Below, in pieces: positions 1 to 8,500 of a stretch of DNA of 40,322 bases. The DNA lies in assembly GCA_020853615.1 (NCBI GenBank), contig JADYYO010000033.1, positions 1-40,322 on the forward strand, given 5' to 3'. The notes beneath the pieces are model-generated. The model worked only from the letters and a program-made list of their open reading frames with translations, did no database searches and was not told the DNA's origin. Both the position numbers and the translations under genes were made by a program. Position 1 is the stretch's first letter. The number at the start of each line of letters is the position of its first letter. Source of the DNA: Thermomicrobiales bacterium (GTDB lineage: Bacteria > Chloroflexota > Chloroflexia > Thermomicrobiales > UBA6265).

Positions 1-1137
1 CGGGGTGGCCGCTGGCGCCACGTTCTCCCCGCCCGTCGTCAGGAAGACCGAGACGCCCGTCGTCTCGGGATCCGCGACGCCCGGCGCGAAGACCGCGATG
101 CCATCGGCCGCGCCGGTGGCAGCACTCTGCAGTGCAATGGCCAGCGAGCCAGCGTCGTTCAGCGTTCCGGCGATCTCGCCGCAGGCGACGATGCTCTCAC
201 GGTTCACGAGACCATCCGACACGACGAGCGCGTGCGGCGAGGCGACGAGCGTTGAGAACGCGGCGGACGCCAGCATGTACCCTTGAGCAACCTGACCCCC
301 ATTCCCGCTGCCGACCGCATCGCCCTGCCCCGGCCGCACCACCCCCAGCTCGAGGACCGTCGCCTGCAGCGCATCGCACGTCCCGGCGACGATCTGCGCG
401 GTCAATCCCGTCGCCTGCTCGACCTCGACGGGTGAGGATTCGACCAGCGCGCGCACCGACCCGTCGGCGATCTGGCCGACGACGATGATGTCGGTCGCCG
501 CGCCCTCGGCGAATGGCGTTTGTGGCAGGGCGATCAGCGAGTCGCCGGAGGCCTCGTCGAGGATGTCGAGGTCGTATGTCCCCGCATCAACCGCGGCGTA
601 GGAGGAGACATCGCCGAACGCGAGCGGCTCCGACAAGGCGTCGCCTCCCGAAAAGACGGGCGTAACGCTGCCGGAATCGACGATGCCATTGATCACGCGA
701 AATCGCGACCGCCCTTGCGGCAGCGGCTGCTCGTCGATGCGAAAGAGCCCGACGCTGGTGTTCTCCGCCGAGCCGAGGAGCGGGGTGTAATAGCCGGCGC
801 CCGCCGTCACGGTCACGGAGCCGGCGACGATCGCCGCGTCGGGCGCCGCACCGGTCGGCACGACCGCGAAGACGTGCTTGCCCCCGGCGAGATTCAGGCC
901 CGCGCTCGTCTCGCCATAGACGATGCCGATCAACGCCAGCACACCGTCCAGATAGATATCGAGGGGGCCGGCATCGGCGATGCCATGGACGATGTGCATG
1001 CGCGCGGCGTCGCTTGCGGATGACGACTGCGCCCGGCTCTCCACGACAGGCAGGGCGCCCAGCAGGAGCATGGCGACCAGCGGCAGAGTGAGGGCGATTC
1101 CACGGGCAGAGCAGGAAGCAGGGCACCGCATCAGCAT
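1..1137 (-). CDS. DUF4397-domain secreted protein (3' end beyond window)
   Basis: The reverse strand is open for 379 codons from an ATG at 1137 to the window edge, so the C-terminus is missing. Three ATGs occur in series (1143, 1137, 1131). The GAGGAG at 1144-1149 is best spaced (6 nt) for 1137. The N-terminus is a signal peptide: a short basic start, a hydrophobic run (LTLPLVAMLLLGALPVV), then a likely cleavage near RAQS. The mature part begins MHIVHGIADAGPLDIYLDG, typical of DUF4397 (beta-sandwich domains of exported proteins), and a second similar unit starts near FRVINGIVDSGS. No enzymatic motif is visible. I infer an extracellular or surface protein of unknown role. It follows a 41-residue membrane peptide gene, with a hairpin terminator lying just before its ribosome binding site. 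Confidence 0.85.
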   Translation of the reverse strand, partial: MLMRCPASCSARGIALTLPLVAMLLLGALPVVESRAQSSSASDAARMHIVHGIADAGPLDIYLDGVLALIGIVYGETSAGLNLAGGKHVFAVVPTGAAPDAAIVAGSVTVTAGAGYYTPLLGSAENTSVGLFRIDEQPLPQGRSRFRVINGIVDSGSVTPVFSGGDALSEPLAFGDVSSYAAVDAGTYDLDILDEASGDSLIALPQTPFAEGAATDIIVVGQIADGSVRALVESSPVEVEQATGLTAQIVAGTCDALQATVLELGVVRPGQGDAVGSGNGGQVAQGYMLASAAFSTLVASPHALVVSDGLVNRESIVACGEIAGTLNDAGSLAIALQSAATGAADGIAVFAPGVADPETTGVSVFLTTGGENVAPAATP

Positions 1138-1157
1138 CAGCATCTCCTCGGTGCGAG

Positions 1158-1192
1158 AAAAAAAGCAGGCCCGGCGAGTGCGTCGCCGGGCC
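1158..1192 (-). terminator. Intrinsic terminator or attenuator before the DUF4397 gene
   Basis: Arms 1168-1177 and 1183-1192 (GGCCCGGCGA / TCGCCGGGCC) pair perfectly over 10 bp with a 5-nt loop. On the minus strand they are followed by TGC and seven T residues (A7 at 1158-1164 on the plus strand). This is a textbook Rho-independent terminator for transcripts coming from the 41-codon gene. Its T-run ends only about 20 nt before the ATG of the DUF4397 gene, so it may also act as an attenuator in that gene's leader. Confidence 0.85.
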
Positions 1193-1243
1193 GCCCTTCT
1201 TCTCGACTTTGCCACGCGGCGTGTTAACCGCGGACCATATGGA

Positions 1244-1369
1244 CTACGCCGGGTTGATCACCAAAAGCAGCACGAGCGCCACTGCAATAAGCCCGACGGC
1301 CCCAATCCCTCGCAGAACCAGATCCGAAGCGCGCAGCGAATCTGCCGCCCGCCGCTCGTTCTCGGTCAC
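1244..1369 (-). CDS. Small single-pass membrane peptide, 41 aa
   Basis: A GTG at 1369 opens a 41-codon frame ending in TAG. It is preceded by a strong Shine-Dalgarno (AGGGGAGGGGG, about 11 nt from the start to the GGAGG core). The product has a short charged N-terminus (TENERRAADSLRASD) followed by one transmembrane helix (VGLIAVALVLLLVI) ending in NPA. A clear promoter lies upstream (1480-1508) and a hairpin terminator downstream (1158-1192), so it looks like a genuine small transcription unit. I do not recognise a family. Charge distribution suggests a cytoplasmic N-terminus. It could influence the secreted DUF4397 protein next door, but that is speculation. Confidence 0.6.
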   Translation of the reverse strand: MTENERRAADSLRASDLVLRGIGAVGLIAVALVLLLVINPA

Positions 1370-1479
1370 GCGTCCAGCCCCCTCCCCTGATTGCGTTCCT
1401 TTTCCCCGGATCGCGCCGCCGAACAGCGTTTCCCAGACACTGCCCGCCGTGGTTCCGCGATCGGCCGTGGCCTCACCCG

Positions 1480-1508
1480 ATGGTACGGGTGTCCCCCGAC
1501 TCTGTCAA
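1480..1508 (-). promoter_or_regulatory. Promoter of the 41-aa peptide / DUF4397 unit
   Basis: On the minus strand TTGACA (1508-1503) is separated by exactly 17 bp from TACCAT (1485-1480). This is the best-matching promoter in the window. The -35 overlaps the stop codon of the upstream acetyltransferase gene. The -10 sits in the loop of a perfect 6-bp inverted repeat (CACCCG at 1474-1479 and CGGGTG at 1486-1491), which could be an operator. The predicted start is near 1473, giving a leader of about 100 nt to the GTG at 1369. Confidence 0.7.
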
Positions 1509-2311
1509 TCCGTCGCCGCCGCGTCCCCGGCCACCGCTTCGATCTCCGCGTCGAGCTGCGCTCTGGCCGCGCGCCGCTGCGCCTTCCGTTCCGTGCGGAG
1601 CGCATCACGCTCTTCACCCGGCGTTTTCGGCGCGCGGGCCTTCTTGCGCGAGCCCGCATCCGCGGCGTCGCGCGCCTTTTGCGCCTCGAACGCCTCGCGC
1701 GTCAGGCGCATCTCGACGACGCGCAACTCGGTCTTGCGCCGGGGCACCCATTCGACATGCTCGCCCGTGACGACGAAGCCGACGCGGCGATAGGCCGCGA
1801 TCGCCCGCGCGTTGTAGGCGAAGACCTCGAGCCGGATCTCGCTCAATCCGAGGGCGTCGAAGCCTTCCTCCATGACGAGGCTCGTCGCCTCTGTGCCATA
1901 CCCGCGCCCCCAGAGATCCTTTTCGCCAATCACGATGCGAAAGAGGGCCGAGGGGCCATCTTTCGTCTGGATGCGGTCGGTCAGGGCCGTGGTGCCGATG
2001 AGGCGGTGCGTCTTCCGCTCGTGGATGGCAAAGCAGACGCCGCGCGCCGACGCCGGCAGGATGAACGAATCGAAATAGCCGCGCGACTGGACCTCGTTCA
2101 ACGGCTCGAGATCGTGCCGCAGAAGCGCGGCGATTTCCGGATCCGCGTACCAGCGCTGGAAGGCTTCCCGATTCGCCGTCACATGCGTGCGCAGCGCGAC
2201 GAGCCGGCCCTTGCGCACGAGGCTCCCGCGCTTCCGATCCTCGTTACTCAGGTTCGCCTCCACATCCGGCACGCGAACGCCGAGGCGCCGCCGTAGCCAG
2301 CGCGCGATCAT
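1505..2311 (-). CDS. GNAT-family N-acetyltransferase (RimJ/RimL type)
   Basis: The protein has an Acetyltransf_3-like fold: a beta strand starting LVALRTHVTANREAFQRWY, then the acetyl-CoA binding motif IGEKDLWGRGYGTEA (the R/Q-x-x-G-x-G/A signature), and the closing AYNARAIAAYRRVGFVV. The family transfers acetyl groups to protein N-termini or small amines; the acceptor here is unknown. A basic, probably coiled C-terminal tail of about 65 residues (from about GSRKKARAPK) is an addition not usual for the family. I place the start at ATG 2311 (MIARWLRR) because the upstream ATG at 2320 overlaps a -10-like TACCAT. The 2311 ATG lies 7 nt after that hexamer, as expected of a leaderless mRNA. It faces away from the alkaline phosphatase gene. 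Confidence 0.85.
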   Translation of the reverse strand: MIARWLRRRLGVRVPDVEANLSNEDRKRGSLVRKGRLVALRTHVTANREAFQRWYADPEIAALLRHDLEPLNEVQSRGYFDSFILPASARGVCFAIHERKTHRLIGTTALTDRIQTKDGPSALFRIVIGEKDLWGRGYGTEATSLVMEEGFDALGLSEIRLEVFAYNARAIAAYRRVGFVVTGEHVEWVPRRKTELRVVEMRLTREAFEAQKARDAADAGSRKKARAPKTPGEERDALRTERKAQRRAARAQLDAEIEAVAGDAAATD

Positions 2312-2318
2312 GGCATGC

Positions 2319-2327
2319 ATGGTAGCA
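2319..2327 (-). promoter_or_regulatory. Extended -10 of the GNAT gene, leaderless start
   Basis: The minus strand reads TGC-TACCAT, an extended -10 (TGnTAnnnT), followed by 7 nt (GCATGCC) and ATG at 2311. No Shine-Dalgarno is present. The same geometry occurs at rimI and ppc. No good -35 is visible. Confidence 0.5.
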
Positions 2328-2562
2328 CCGGCTTTGGCGAACGCCTCACGATCGGCTGGTCCTCGCGATCAGGCTCCCCTCGTCCCTGAGCGTGGCGCGC
2401 GGCTGGTGTGCGGATGGCGCGCGATCCGCATCAATTCCTCGACAGGTTCGAGCACGCGACCGATACTGAAGAGGATATCGGCGACCCCGTGACGCCGGCC
2501 CCGTCCTTGCGAAGAGGTGGCCAGCGTCGCTTCTGGTTGACACCACTGCAATTGAGGCCTGT

Positions 2563-3804
2563 GTGAATTCTTCGATCCTCACTTCGAATCATCATTCGTC
2601 ACGCGCGCGAAATCTCATCCTGCTGATCGGCGACGGCATGGGCCAGGCGCACCGCTTCGCTGGCCAGCTCTTTGCCGCTGGCCGCGAGGGCCGGTTGGCC
2701 ATGGACCGGCTCCCCTACTCGGGGCAGATGGGCACCATGTGCGTCGACCCCTCGTCGTTCGTGACCGATTCGGCCGCCGCCGCAACCGCCATCGCCACCG
2801 GCGTCAAGACCTGCAACGGCTGCGTCGCCATCGACCCAATGGGGCAGGAGCGGGCCACGATCCTGGAGCTGGCGAAAGCATCCGGGCGCTCGACCGGCCT
2901 GATCAGCACCTGCCAGATCACCGACGCCACCCCGGCCGCCTTCGCCGCGCACGTCCCGATGCGGGCGGCGCAGAGCGAAATTGCCCGGCAGTACATCGAG
3001 CGCGCGAGGGTCGACGTCATCCTCGGCGGTGGAGCGGTTCACTGGTACCCGGACGGCCAACCCCTCCCTCCGCAACTCTGTTGGGATGCGCCATGGGTCG
3101 GCGCCGGGAAGGAAGGCGATCTGGTGGCCCGGGCCAGGGCGCTCGGCTACGAGTTCGTCGCGAGCGAAGCGGAGCTGCGCGACTACCTCGCGCGCCACGC
3201 GTGCGGCGCGCGGCCGCTCCTCGGGCTCTTCGCGGGGCAGGAGTTCTTCGTGCAGGCGGAGGAGGGGCTTGGCGCGGTCTACAATCCGCCCGTCTCCCTC
3301 GCCGACATGACCGACGCGGCCATCAAGACCCTCTCGGCCAATCCCGAGGGCTTCTTCCTGATGGTCGAGGAGTCGGCCATCGATCGCATGGCGCACCGGA
3401 ACAACGCTCCGCTAATGCTCAAAGGCGTTCTCGAGCTCGACCGGGCGGTGCAGGTGGCGCTCGAATTCGCCCGGCAGTCGCCCGATACCCTGATCGTCGT
3501 CACCGCCGATCACGAGTGTGGCGGGCTGGCGGTGGCCGGCTCGCTCGACCAGCCCTACCCATACGAGCCGGGCGGCGGGCTCCTCGACACCCTCCTCGCC
3601 GGCGAAGACGGGCCCTTCCCGGTCGCTGACTCCGACTACGGCTTCGTCGTCGGCTGGGCGACGACCGGGCACACCTCGGCGCCGGTCCCCATCACTGCGA
3701 GCGGCCCCGGCGCGGAGCGCCTCACCGGCTCGATCGAGAACACCGACCTCTTCGACACTCTGGCGGAGGCGATGGCGCTGACCGAGGCCGTTGCGCGGCC
3801 GTAA
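2563..3804 (+). CDS. Alkaline phosphatase family protein
   Basis: A 413-residue metal-dependent phosphomonoesterase of the alkaline phosphatase superfamily. Visible active-site elements, in order: LLIGDGMG (metal ligand D24), VTDSAAAATA (nucleophile S70 after D69), VEESAIDRMAH (E269/E270, D274 and H278 for metals), TADHECGG (D316, H317) and TTGHTSAPVP (H370). These match the two-zinc site of PhoA-like enzymes. The GTG start at 2563 has TGAGG 5 nt upstream. Unlike most family members there is no signal peptide: the conserved core begins about 20 residues from the start. It therefore appears cytoplasmic, or is exported by another route. The stop codon TAA abuts the left inverted repeat of a MITE-like element, and thiL converges from the other side. 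Confidence 0.93.
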   Translation: MNSSILTSNHHSSRARNLILLIGDGMGQAHRFAGQLFAAGREGRLAMDRLPYSGQMGTMCVDPSSFVTDSAAAATAIATGVKTCNGCVAIDPMGQERATILELAKASGRSTGLISTCQITDATPAAFAAHVPMRAAQSEIARQYIERARVDVILGGGAVHWYPDGQPLPPQLCWDAPWVGAGKEGDLVARARALGYEFVASEAELRDYLARHACGARPLLGLFAGQEFFVQAEEGLGAVYNPPVSLADMTDAAIKTLSANPEGFFLMVEESAIDRMAHRNNAPLMLKGVLELDRAVQVALEFARQSPDTLIVVTADHECGGLAVAGSLDQPYPYEPGGGLLDTLLAGEDGPFPVADSDYGFVVGWATTGHTSAPVPITASGPGAERLTGSIENTDLFDTLAEAMALTEAVARP

Positions 3805-4212
3805 TACGGAATCCGGGTCATGACCGTCATCTGGCCACCGCCGGCCCTCACCCCCAACCGCCACCCAAGGGGTGCCCGACCCACTGCGATGGGCGAGGGG
3901 AGGGGTGACGTCGAGATGGCGTGAACTATCCGAACGCTTTCTACGACATCCGTGGAAAGACCCGACGGTTATCACGGCAACTACAGCGCCGTGCGGAAAT
4001 GGTGTCATCCTGAGCGCAGCGCAGGATCTCGACTCCCGGCAACCCCGTCTCCCCTGTGCCGAGATGCTTCGTGCCTCAGCATGACACGTCTTGCGCACGC
4101 CGCTGTAACGAACCAGCTCCCCGCTCCCACCCGGGTGCCCTCTGGGCGCGGAGAGGGGGTGGGGGTGAGGGGTGGGCAGGGTCAGGCGGCAGGCTTGACC
4201 CGGATTCCGTAT
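3804..4212. mobile_element. MITE-like element with 17-bp terminal inverted repeats
   Basis: The gap between the convergent alkaline phosphatase and thiL genes (3805-4273) holds no gene. Its ends are a perfect 17-bp inverted repeat: ATACGGAATCCGGGTCA at 3804-3820 and its complement at 4196-4212. Just inside, a second inverted pair appears (CCCTCACCCCCA near 3845-3856 against TGGGGGTGAGGG near 4159-4172). A copy of the dispersed palindromic repeat (4003-4086) is nested in the middle. No transposase is encoded, and open frames across it read as repeat-derived noise. No convincing target-site duplication is visible. I infer a non-autonomous element inserted precisely at the phosphatase stop codon. 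Confidence 0.55.
4003..4086 (+). repeat. Dispersed palindromic repeat, copy 1
   Basis: TGTCATCCTGAGC at the left end and CTCAGCATGACA at the right end form an imperfect inverted repeat about 84 bp long, with inner motifs GGATCTCG and GAGATGCTTCG. The right flank ACGTCTTG is shared with copy 4. The same family occurs at 9054-9138, 33191-33332 and 38087-38172. Its six-frame translation gives the spurious peptide motif CHPERSAGS, familiar from mis-annotated repeats in many genomes. Confidence 0.8.
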
Positions 4213-4273
4213 AAGTCGTCATCGGACCAGGGCAACACGGCAGAGGCGGGCGCGCCAACGACCAGCGCGTTGA

Positions 4274-5308
4274 TCAGGGCGCGAAGTGGTCGAAGGCGCC
4301 GACCGGGAGCTCGTGGCGGCTCCCGTCGGGCTCGATCATCTCGACTGTCGTGGACCGGCCCGCGTCCGGCACGATCTCGCCGATCGCGGTCGCCTCGACG
4401 CCAATGCCGGCCATCGCCTCGACAATTCCCGGCCAGGCGTCAGGTGGTGCCGTGAAGAGCAACTCGTAATCTTCGCCGCCGCGCAGCGCGAGCTCGAGCC
4501 ACGCGTCCGGGAAGAGCGCACGGACCGCCGCCGCGACCGGCAGCCGGCGCGCATCGAGCGTCGCCGAGACGCCACTCGCCGCCAGCATCTTCGGCAGATC
4601 GCCCATCAGCCCGTCGCTCAGGTCCATGGCCGCGCGCGCTCCCTCCTTCAGTAGGATGGCGCCCGCCGCCACTCTCGGCTCCGGGCGGAGATGGGCCGCG
4701 ATCAGGAGGTCGGCCGTGGCCGCCCGTCGGCGCGGATCGTCCGAGGCCAGCGCCAGCAGGCGCATGCCGGCGGCCGATGCCCCCAGGGTTCCGGTGACGC
4801 CGATGATGTCGCCGGCGCGCGCCCCCGCGCGCGTCAGCACCCGGCCGCCGCGTGACTCCCCGAGGGCGGTGATGTGCAAGGCCAGCGCCGCGGGCGAGCG
4901 GACGATGTCGCCGCCGGCAATCGCCATCCCGTAGCGCCGCGCCACGCCACCGAGCCCGCGATAGAGCGCCAGGAGATCGTCAATCCGCTCGTCGCCTCGC
5001 AATCCGAGAGTGATCACCGCGACCTTCGGCGCCGCGCCCATCGCCGCCAGGTCGGAGATGTTGACGGCGAGCATCTTCTCGCCGAGGCTCTCCCAATCGG
5101 TCCAGTCATGCCGGAAGTGGATCTCCTCGACCAGGCTGTCGGTGGTAATGACCACCCGCTCACCCGGCGTCGGCGTCCAGACCGCCGCGTCGTCCCCGAT
5201 GCCGAGGTCCAGGCTCTCGCCGGAGCGCACGTCCGCAGGCAGCGCCTCGCCGAGGAGCGCGATCAGCCCGAACTCCCCGATATCGCGCACCCGCCGTTCA
5301 TCGCCCAT
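4274..5308 (-). CDS. thiL: Thiamine-monophosphate kinase
   Basis: ThiL phosphorylates thiamine monophosphate with ATP to thiamine diphosphate, the last step of cofactor synthesis. The sequence shows the family's order of motifs: an N-terminal GEFGLIALL, the metal-binding LGIGDDAAV, TTDSLVEEIHF, the NISDLAAMGA helix, then AIAGGDIVRSP, MDLSDGLMGDLPKM and the C-terminal LRGGEDYELLFT. From ATG 5308 it has 344 residues, close to the usual length. An in-frame ATG at 5380 would add 24 residues without homology-like features. Neither start has a strong Shine-Dalgarno, so the start is uncertain. thiL is commonly next to tsaE, tsaB, rimI and tsaD; here it is on the opposite strand and 3.9 kb from tsaE. 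Confidence 0.93.
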   Translation of the reverse strand: MGDERRVRDIGEFGLIALLGEALPADVRSGESLDLGIGDDAAVWTPTPGERVVITTDSLVEEIHFRHDWTDWESLGEKMLAVNISDLAAMGAAPKVAVITLGLRGDERIDDLLALYRGLGGVARRYGMAIAGGDIVRSPAALALHITALGESRGGRVLTRAGARAGDIIGVTGTLGASAAGMRLLALASDDPRRRAATADLLIAAHLRPEPRVAAGAILLKEGARAAMDLSDGLMGDLPKMLAASGVSATLDARRLPVAAAVRALFPDAWLELALRGGEDYELLFTAPPDAWPGIVEAMAGIGVEATAIGEIVPDAGRSTTVEMIEPDGSRHELPVGAFDHFAP

Positions 5309-5478
5309 TAGGCCGCCGTCCCCTCCCATGGCTCCCGATTCGGCGCTCGCCTCCCATGGCGTGCAGACAGACTCTTTCATGTCCGCCGGCGTTCGACAAG
5401 ACGCGGGGCGGATTCCGCGCCCTCCGCGATCGGCGGCGCGGTCCCGGCGGGCGAACCGCCGAGCCGACCGGCGGAGAC

Positions 5479-5487
5479 TGGTAGCAT
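5479..5487 (+). promoter_or_regulatory. Extended -10 upstream of the helicase
   Basis: TGG-TAGCAT fits the extended -10 pattern TGnTAnnnT. It lies 41 nt before the helicase ATG and 6 nt before a GTG that opens a 12-codon mini-ORF. No matching -35 is evident. Confidence 0.35.
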
Positions 5488-5493
5488 TTCCCG

Positions 5494-5532
5494 GTGAGAC
5501 GGGCGATCTTCCCGTTTGTTCTTCGTCGATGA
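5494..5532 (+). CDS. Possible 12-codon upstream ORF overlapping the helicase start
   Basis: GTG at 5494 starts a frame encoding MRRAIFPFVLRR that ends in TGA at 5530-5532. The stop overlaps the helicase start codon as ATGA. The GTG sits 6 nt after a -10-like TAGCAT, so it could be a leaderless upstream ORF that couples translation into the helicase, which lacks its own Shine-Dalgarno. In GC-rich DNA such short Arg-rich frames also arise by chance, so this is only a possibility. Confidence 0.25.
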   Translation: MRRAIFPFVLRR

Positions 5533-8500
5533 TCTGGAGCGCCGACCTGACCTCTACAGCCCGTCCGCGAACGGCCAGCGACCTGGAAGCGACACACCTC
5601 CACCCGCTCGATCTCGCGCCGGGGGCGTTCGCGGACGAGATTGCCCAATTCGAAGCCTTCTACCCCTTCTCCCTCGATCCCTTCCAGATCGAGGCGATCC
5701 GCACGCTCCTCGCCGGCGACTCGGTCATGGTGGCGGCGCCCACAGGCACCGGAAAAACGGTCGTGGCGGAATTTGGCGTCTGGGATGTCTTCAAGCGGAC
5801 CGGCCGCGTTATCTACACCACACCGATCAAGGCACTCTCGAACCAGAAGTACCGCGACCTGCGCGCCATCTACGGCGACGAGGTCGGCCTTCTCACCGGC
5901 GACGTCTCCGAGAACCGCGACGCGCGCGCTATCGTGATGACGACCGAGGTCCTGCGCAACATGCTGCTGCAGACGCCGTGGGACCTCGACGATGTCGACA
6001 CTGTTATCTTCGACGAGATCCACTACCTGGCCGATCCGGAGCGAGGCACGACGTGGGAAGAGTCGATCATCCTCTGCCCCGATCACGTGCAGCTCATCTG
6101 CCTCTCGGCGACAATCAACAACGCGGATGAGATCGCGGCCTGGATCAGCCGCACCCACCGCCCGATCCGGCTGATCACGCACACCGAGCGGGCCGTCCCC
6201 CTCGCCCTGCACTACTTCAACGACGGCAAGCTGAACCTGGTCGTCGACCACACCGGCGAGCTCGTCCGCGACTTTCCGCACACGGGAGGGGAGCTCCGCC
6301 GGCAGGCAGCCCGGGGCGGCTTCGCCCGGCGCCGTGCCGAGCGGAGCACGCCGGAGATGGACGAGCCGCAGCCGCGCGAGATCGTCGATGCCCTCGCGGC
6401 CCGCGATCTCCTGCCGGCCATCTACTTCCTCTTCAGCCGCAACGACTGCCAGGCCTACGCCGAGCGCCTGGCGGTGATGCGCCCGAATCTGGTCACGCCG
6501 CGCCAGGTCGACCTCATCGAGCAGACGATCGATGCGATCCTCGCCGGCATGCGCCCGGAAGACCGCGAGCTGGAGCAGGTGCAGACGATCACGGCCCTGG
6601 CGCGCAAGGGGATCGGGTTCCACCACGCGGGCCTCCTCCCGATCCTGAAGCAGCTCGTCGAGGTCCTCTTCGCGCGCGGCCTGATGGAGGTCGTCTTCGC
6701 CACCGACACCCTCGCGCTCGGCGTCAACATGCCCGCGCGCACCGTCGTCGTCGGCCGCATGAGCAAGTGGGACGGTCGCCGCCGGCGCATGCTGACCCCG
6801 AACGAGTTCCAGCAGATGGCCGGCCGCGCTGGACGTCGCGGCATGGACGCCCTGGGACACGTCGTCGTCCCCTACTCCCCCTGGTTCACCTTCCGCGAAA
6901 CGCTCGACATCGCGACCGGCGATCTGCTGCCGGTGCAGTCGGCCTTCGCCATTCGCTACAACACCGTCCTCAATCTCTGGGATCCGCCGCAGGGCGAACG
7001 CGTCCGCTCCCTGCTGCAGCAGAGCCTGGCCCAGTTCCAGAGCAGCCAGCGCATCCGCGAGCTGGAGGACCAGATCCTCGCCATCGGGGAGATGATCAAC
7101 CAGATTCCCCAGGGCTGCCTGATCGGGCTCGAGGGGGGCGAGGAGCTGCTCGAGGACTACCGGCGGGTCAACCGCTCGCTGACCGCCGCTCAGAGCAAGG
7201 AGCGGCGGTTGGAGAGCGAGCAGACGACCATTCGCCGTGAGGTCACCACCTCGACGCCGTGGGCGGTGCCCGGTCGCCAGGCGCTCCGCCGCGCCTTCCG
7301 CTCAGCCGAGCCGGGGATGGTCGCCCACGCGGCCGACCTGGGCTGGGCCATCTTCCTCGGCAAGGGCGCGCAGGGGGGCGTCGGGCGCTTCCTCTTCCGG
7401 GACGGGGCGATCCGGCTGATCGCCGAGTATCGCCAACTTGACTACCTGACCGACAAGCGGGTCGTCCTTCCTGACGTCCTGCGCGATCCGCTCGACACCA
7501 TCGCCTCGGCGGACGAGTTGCTCGACGAGGAGCATCTGGACGCCATCTGGTCGGCGGTCGACGCCCTCGATCTGCCGGACCTCGACGCCCTGGCTGCCGA
7601 GCATCGCCGCCTGGAAGAGGAGCGCGCCTCCGCGCGCATCGCCTCCCTCGGCGACGACCTGGCCGAGGCCGCGGCGCAGTCGCGCGCCCTCTGGCAGGAG
7701 CGAAAGGAGCACCCCTGCCACGAGTGCCCGCGTCGCAACGAGCACCGCGACTACCTGGCGCAGGTCGACCGTCTCGACAAGGAGCGGCGCGGCATCGAGG
7801 AGGCGCTTGGCCGCGAGATCGACCTCGAGGAAGAGCGGCTGCGCAACGTCATTCGCGGCATCCGCAACGTGCTGCATCGCTTCGGCTATCTGCACCGCGG
7901 CTACCCGTCCGAGAAGGCCGACATGCTGGCCGAGGTCTTCGACAACGACGGGCTGATCCTCTGCGAGCTGATCGACCGCGGGATTCTCGACAATCTCCCG
8001 CCGGAGGATCTGGCCGAGGCGTTCTCCTGGTTCTCGTTCGACCGCGAGTTCCGCTACGGCAACCGCTTCATCCTCCCCGACCGGCTCGTTCTGGCGCGGC
8101 GCCGGATCGAGGATGTCGAGCATGCCGTGCTGAGCGAGGAGCGGGGCGAGGGCCTGGCCATCTCCGAGGGCCACAACCCGAACTTCTACGGTGCGGCGCG
8201 CGCCTGGTGTCGCGGCGCGACCATGGCGGAGATTGGTGACCACATCGAGCTCTCCGAGGGTGACCTCGTGATGACCTTCAACAAGACGATCGACCTGATG
8301 CGCCAGGTCTCGGAGATGCTCGCCCACGTCAAGCCGAACCACCCGCTCGGCCCGCGCCTGCGGCAGGCGGAGCGGCTGCTGAAGCGCGATATCGTCGAGC
8401 ACTCGCTGGCCCTCGGCTTCGCGCCGATCGAGCTTCCGGAGATCGCGCGTGCCGAGCTCGAGGCGGCGAAGGCAGAGCGCCCGCCGGAGCCTCCGCCGCG

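Noticed and set aside
520-1023. Plus-strand 167-codon frame at the left edge
   Set aside because: Antisense to the DUF4397 gene, whose signal peptide and domain pattern on the minus strand are clear.
2537-2542. TTGACA just before the alkaline phosphatase gene
   Set aside because: A perfect -35 hexamer, but no acceptable -10 occurs 16-19 bp downstream, so no promoter was called.
2369-2551. 60-codon minus-strand frame from a TTG between the GNAT and phosphatase genes
   Set aside because: No Shine-Dalgarno, Arg/Pro-rich composition, and no recognisable domain; more likely a chance frame in the divergent intergenic region.
3952-4455. 167-codon frame containing CHPERSAGS
   Set aside because: It is translated repeat sequence of the dispersed palindromic family, not a protein gene.
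5010-5528. N-terminal extension of the helicase frame
   Set aside because: It overlaps thiL in antisense and shows Arg/Ser-rich shadow composition; conserved helicase sequence begins after ATG 5529.
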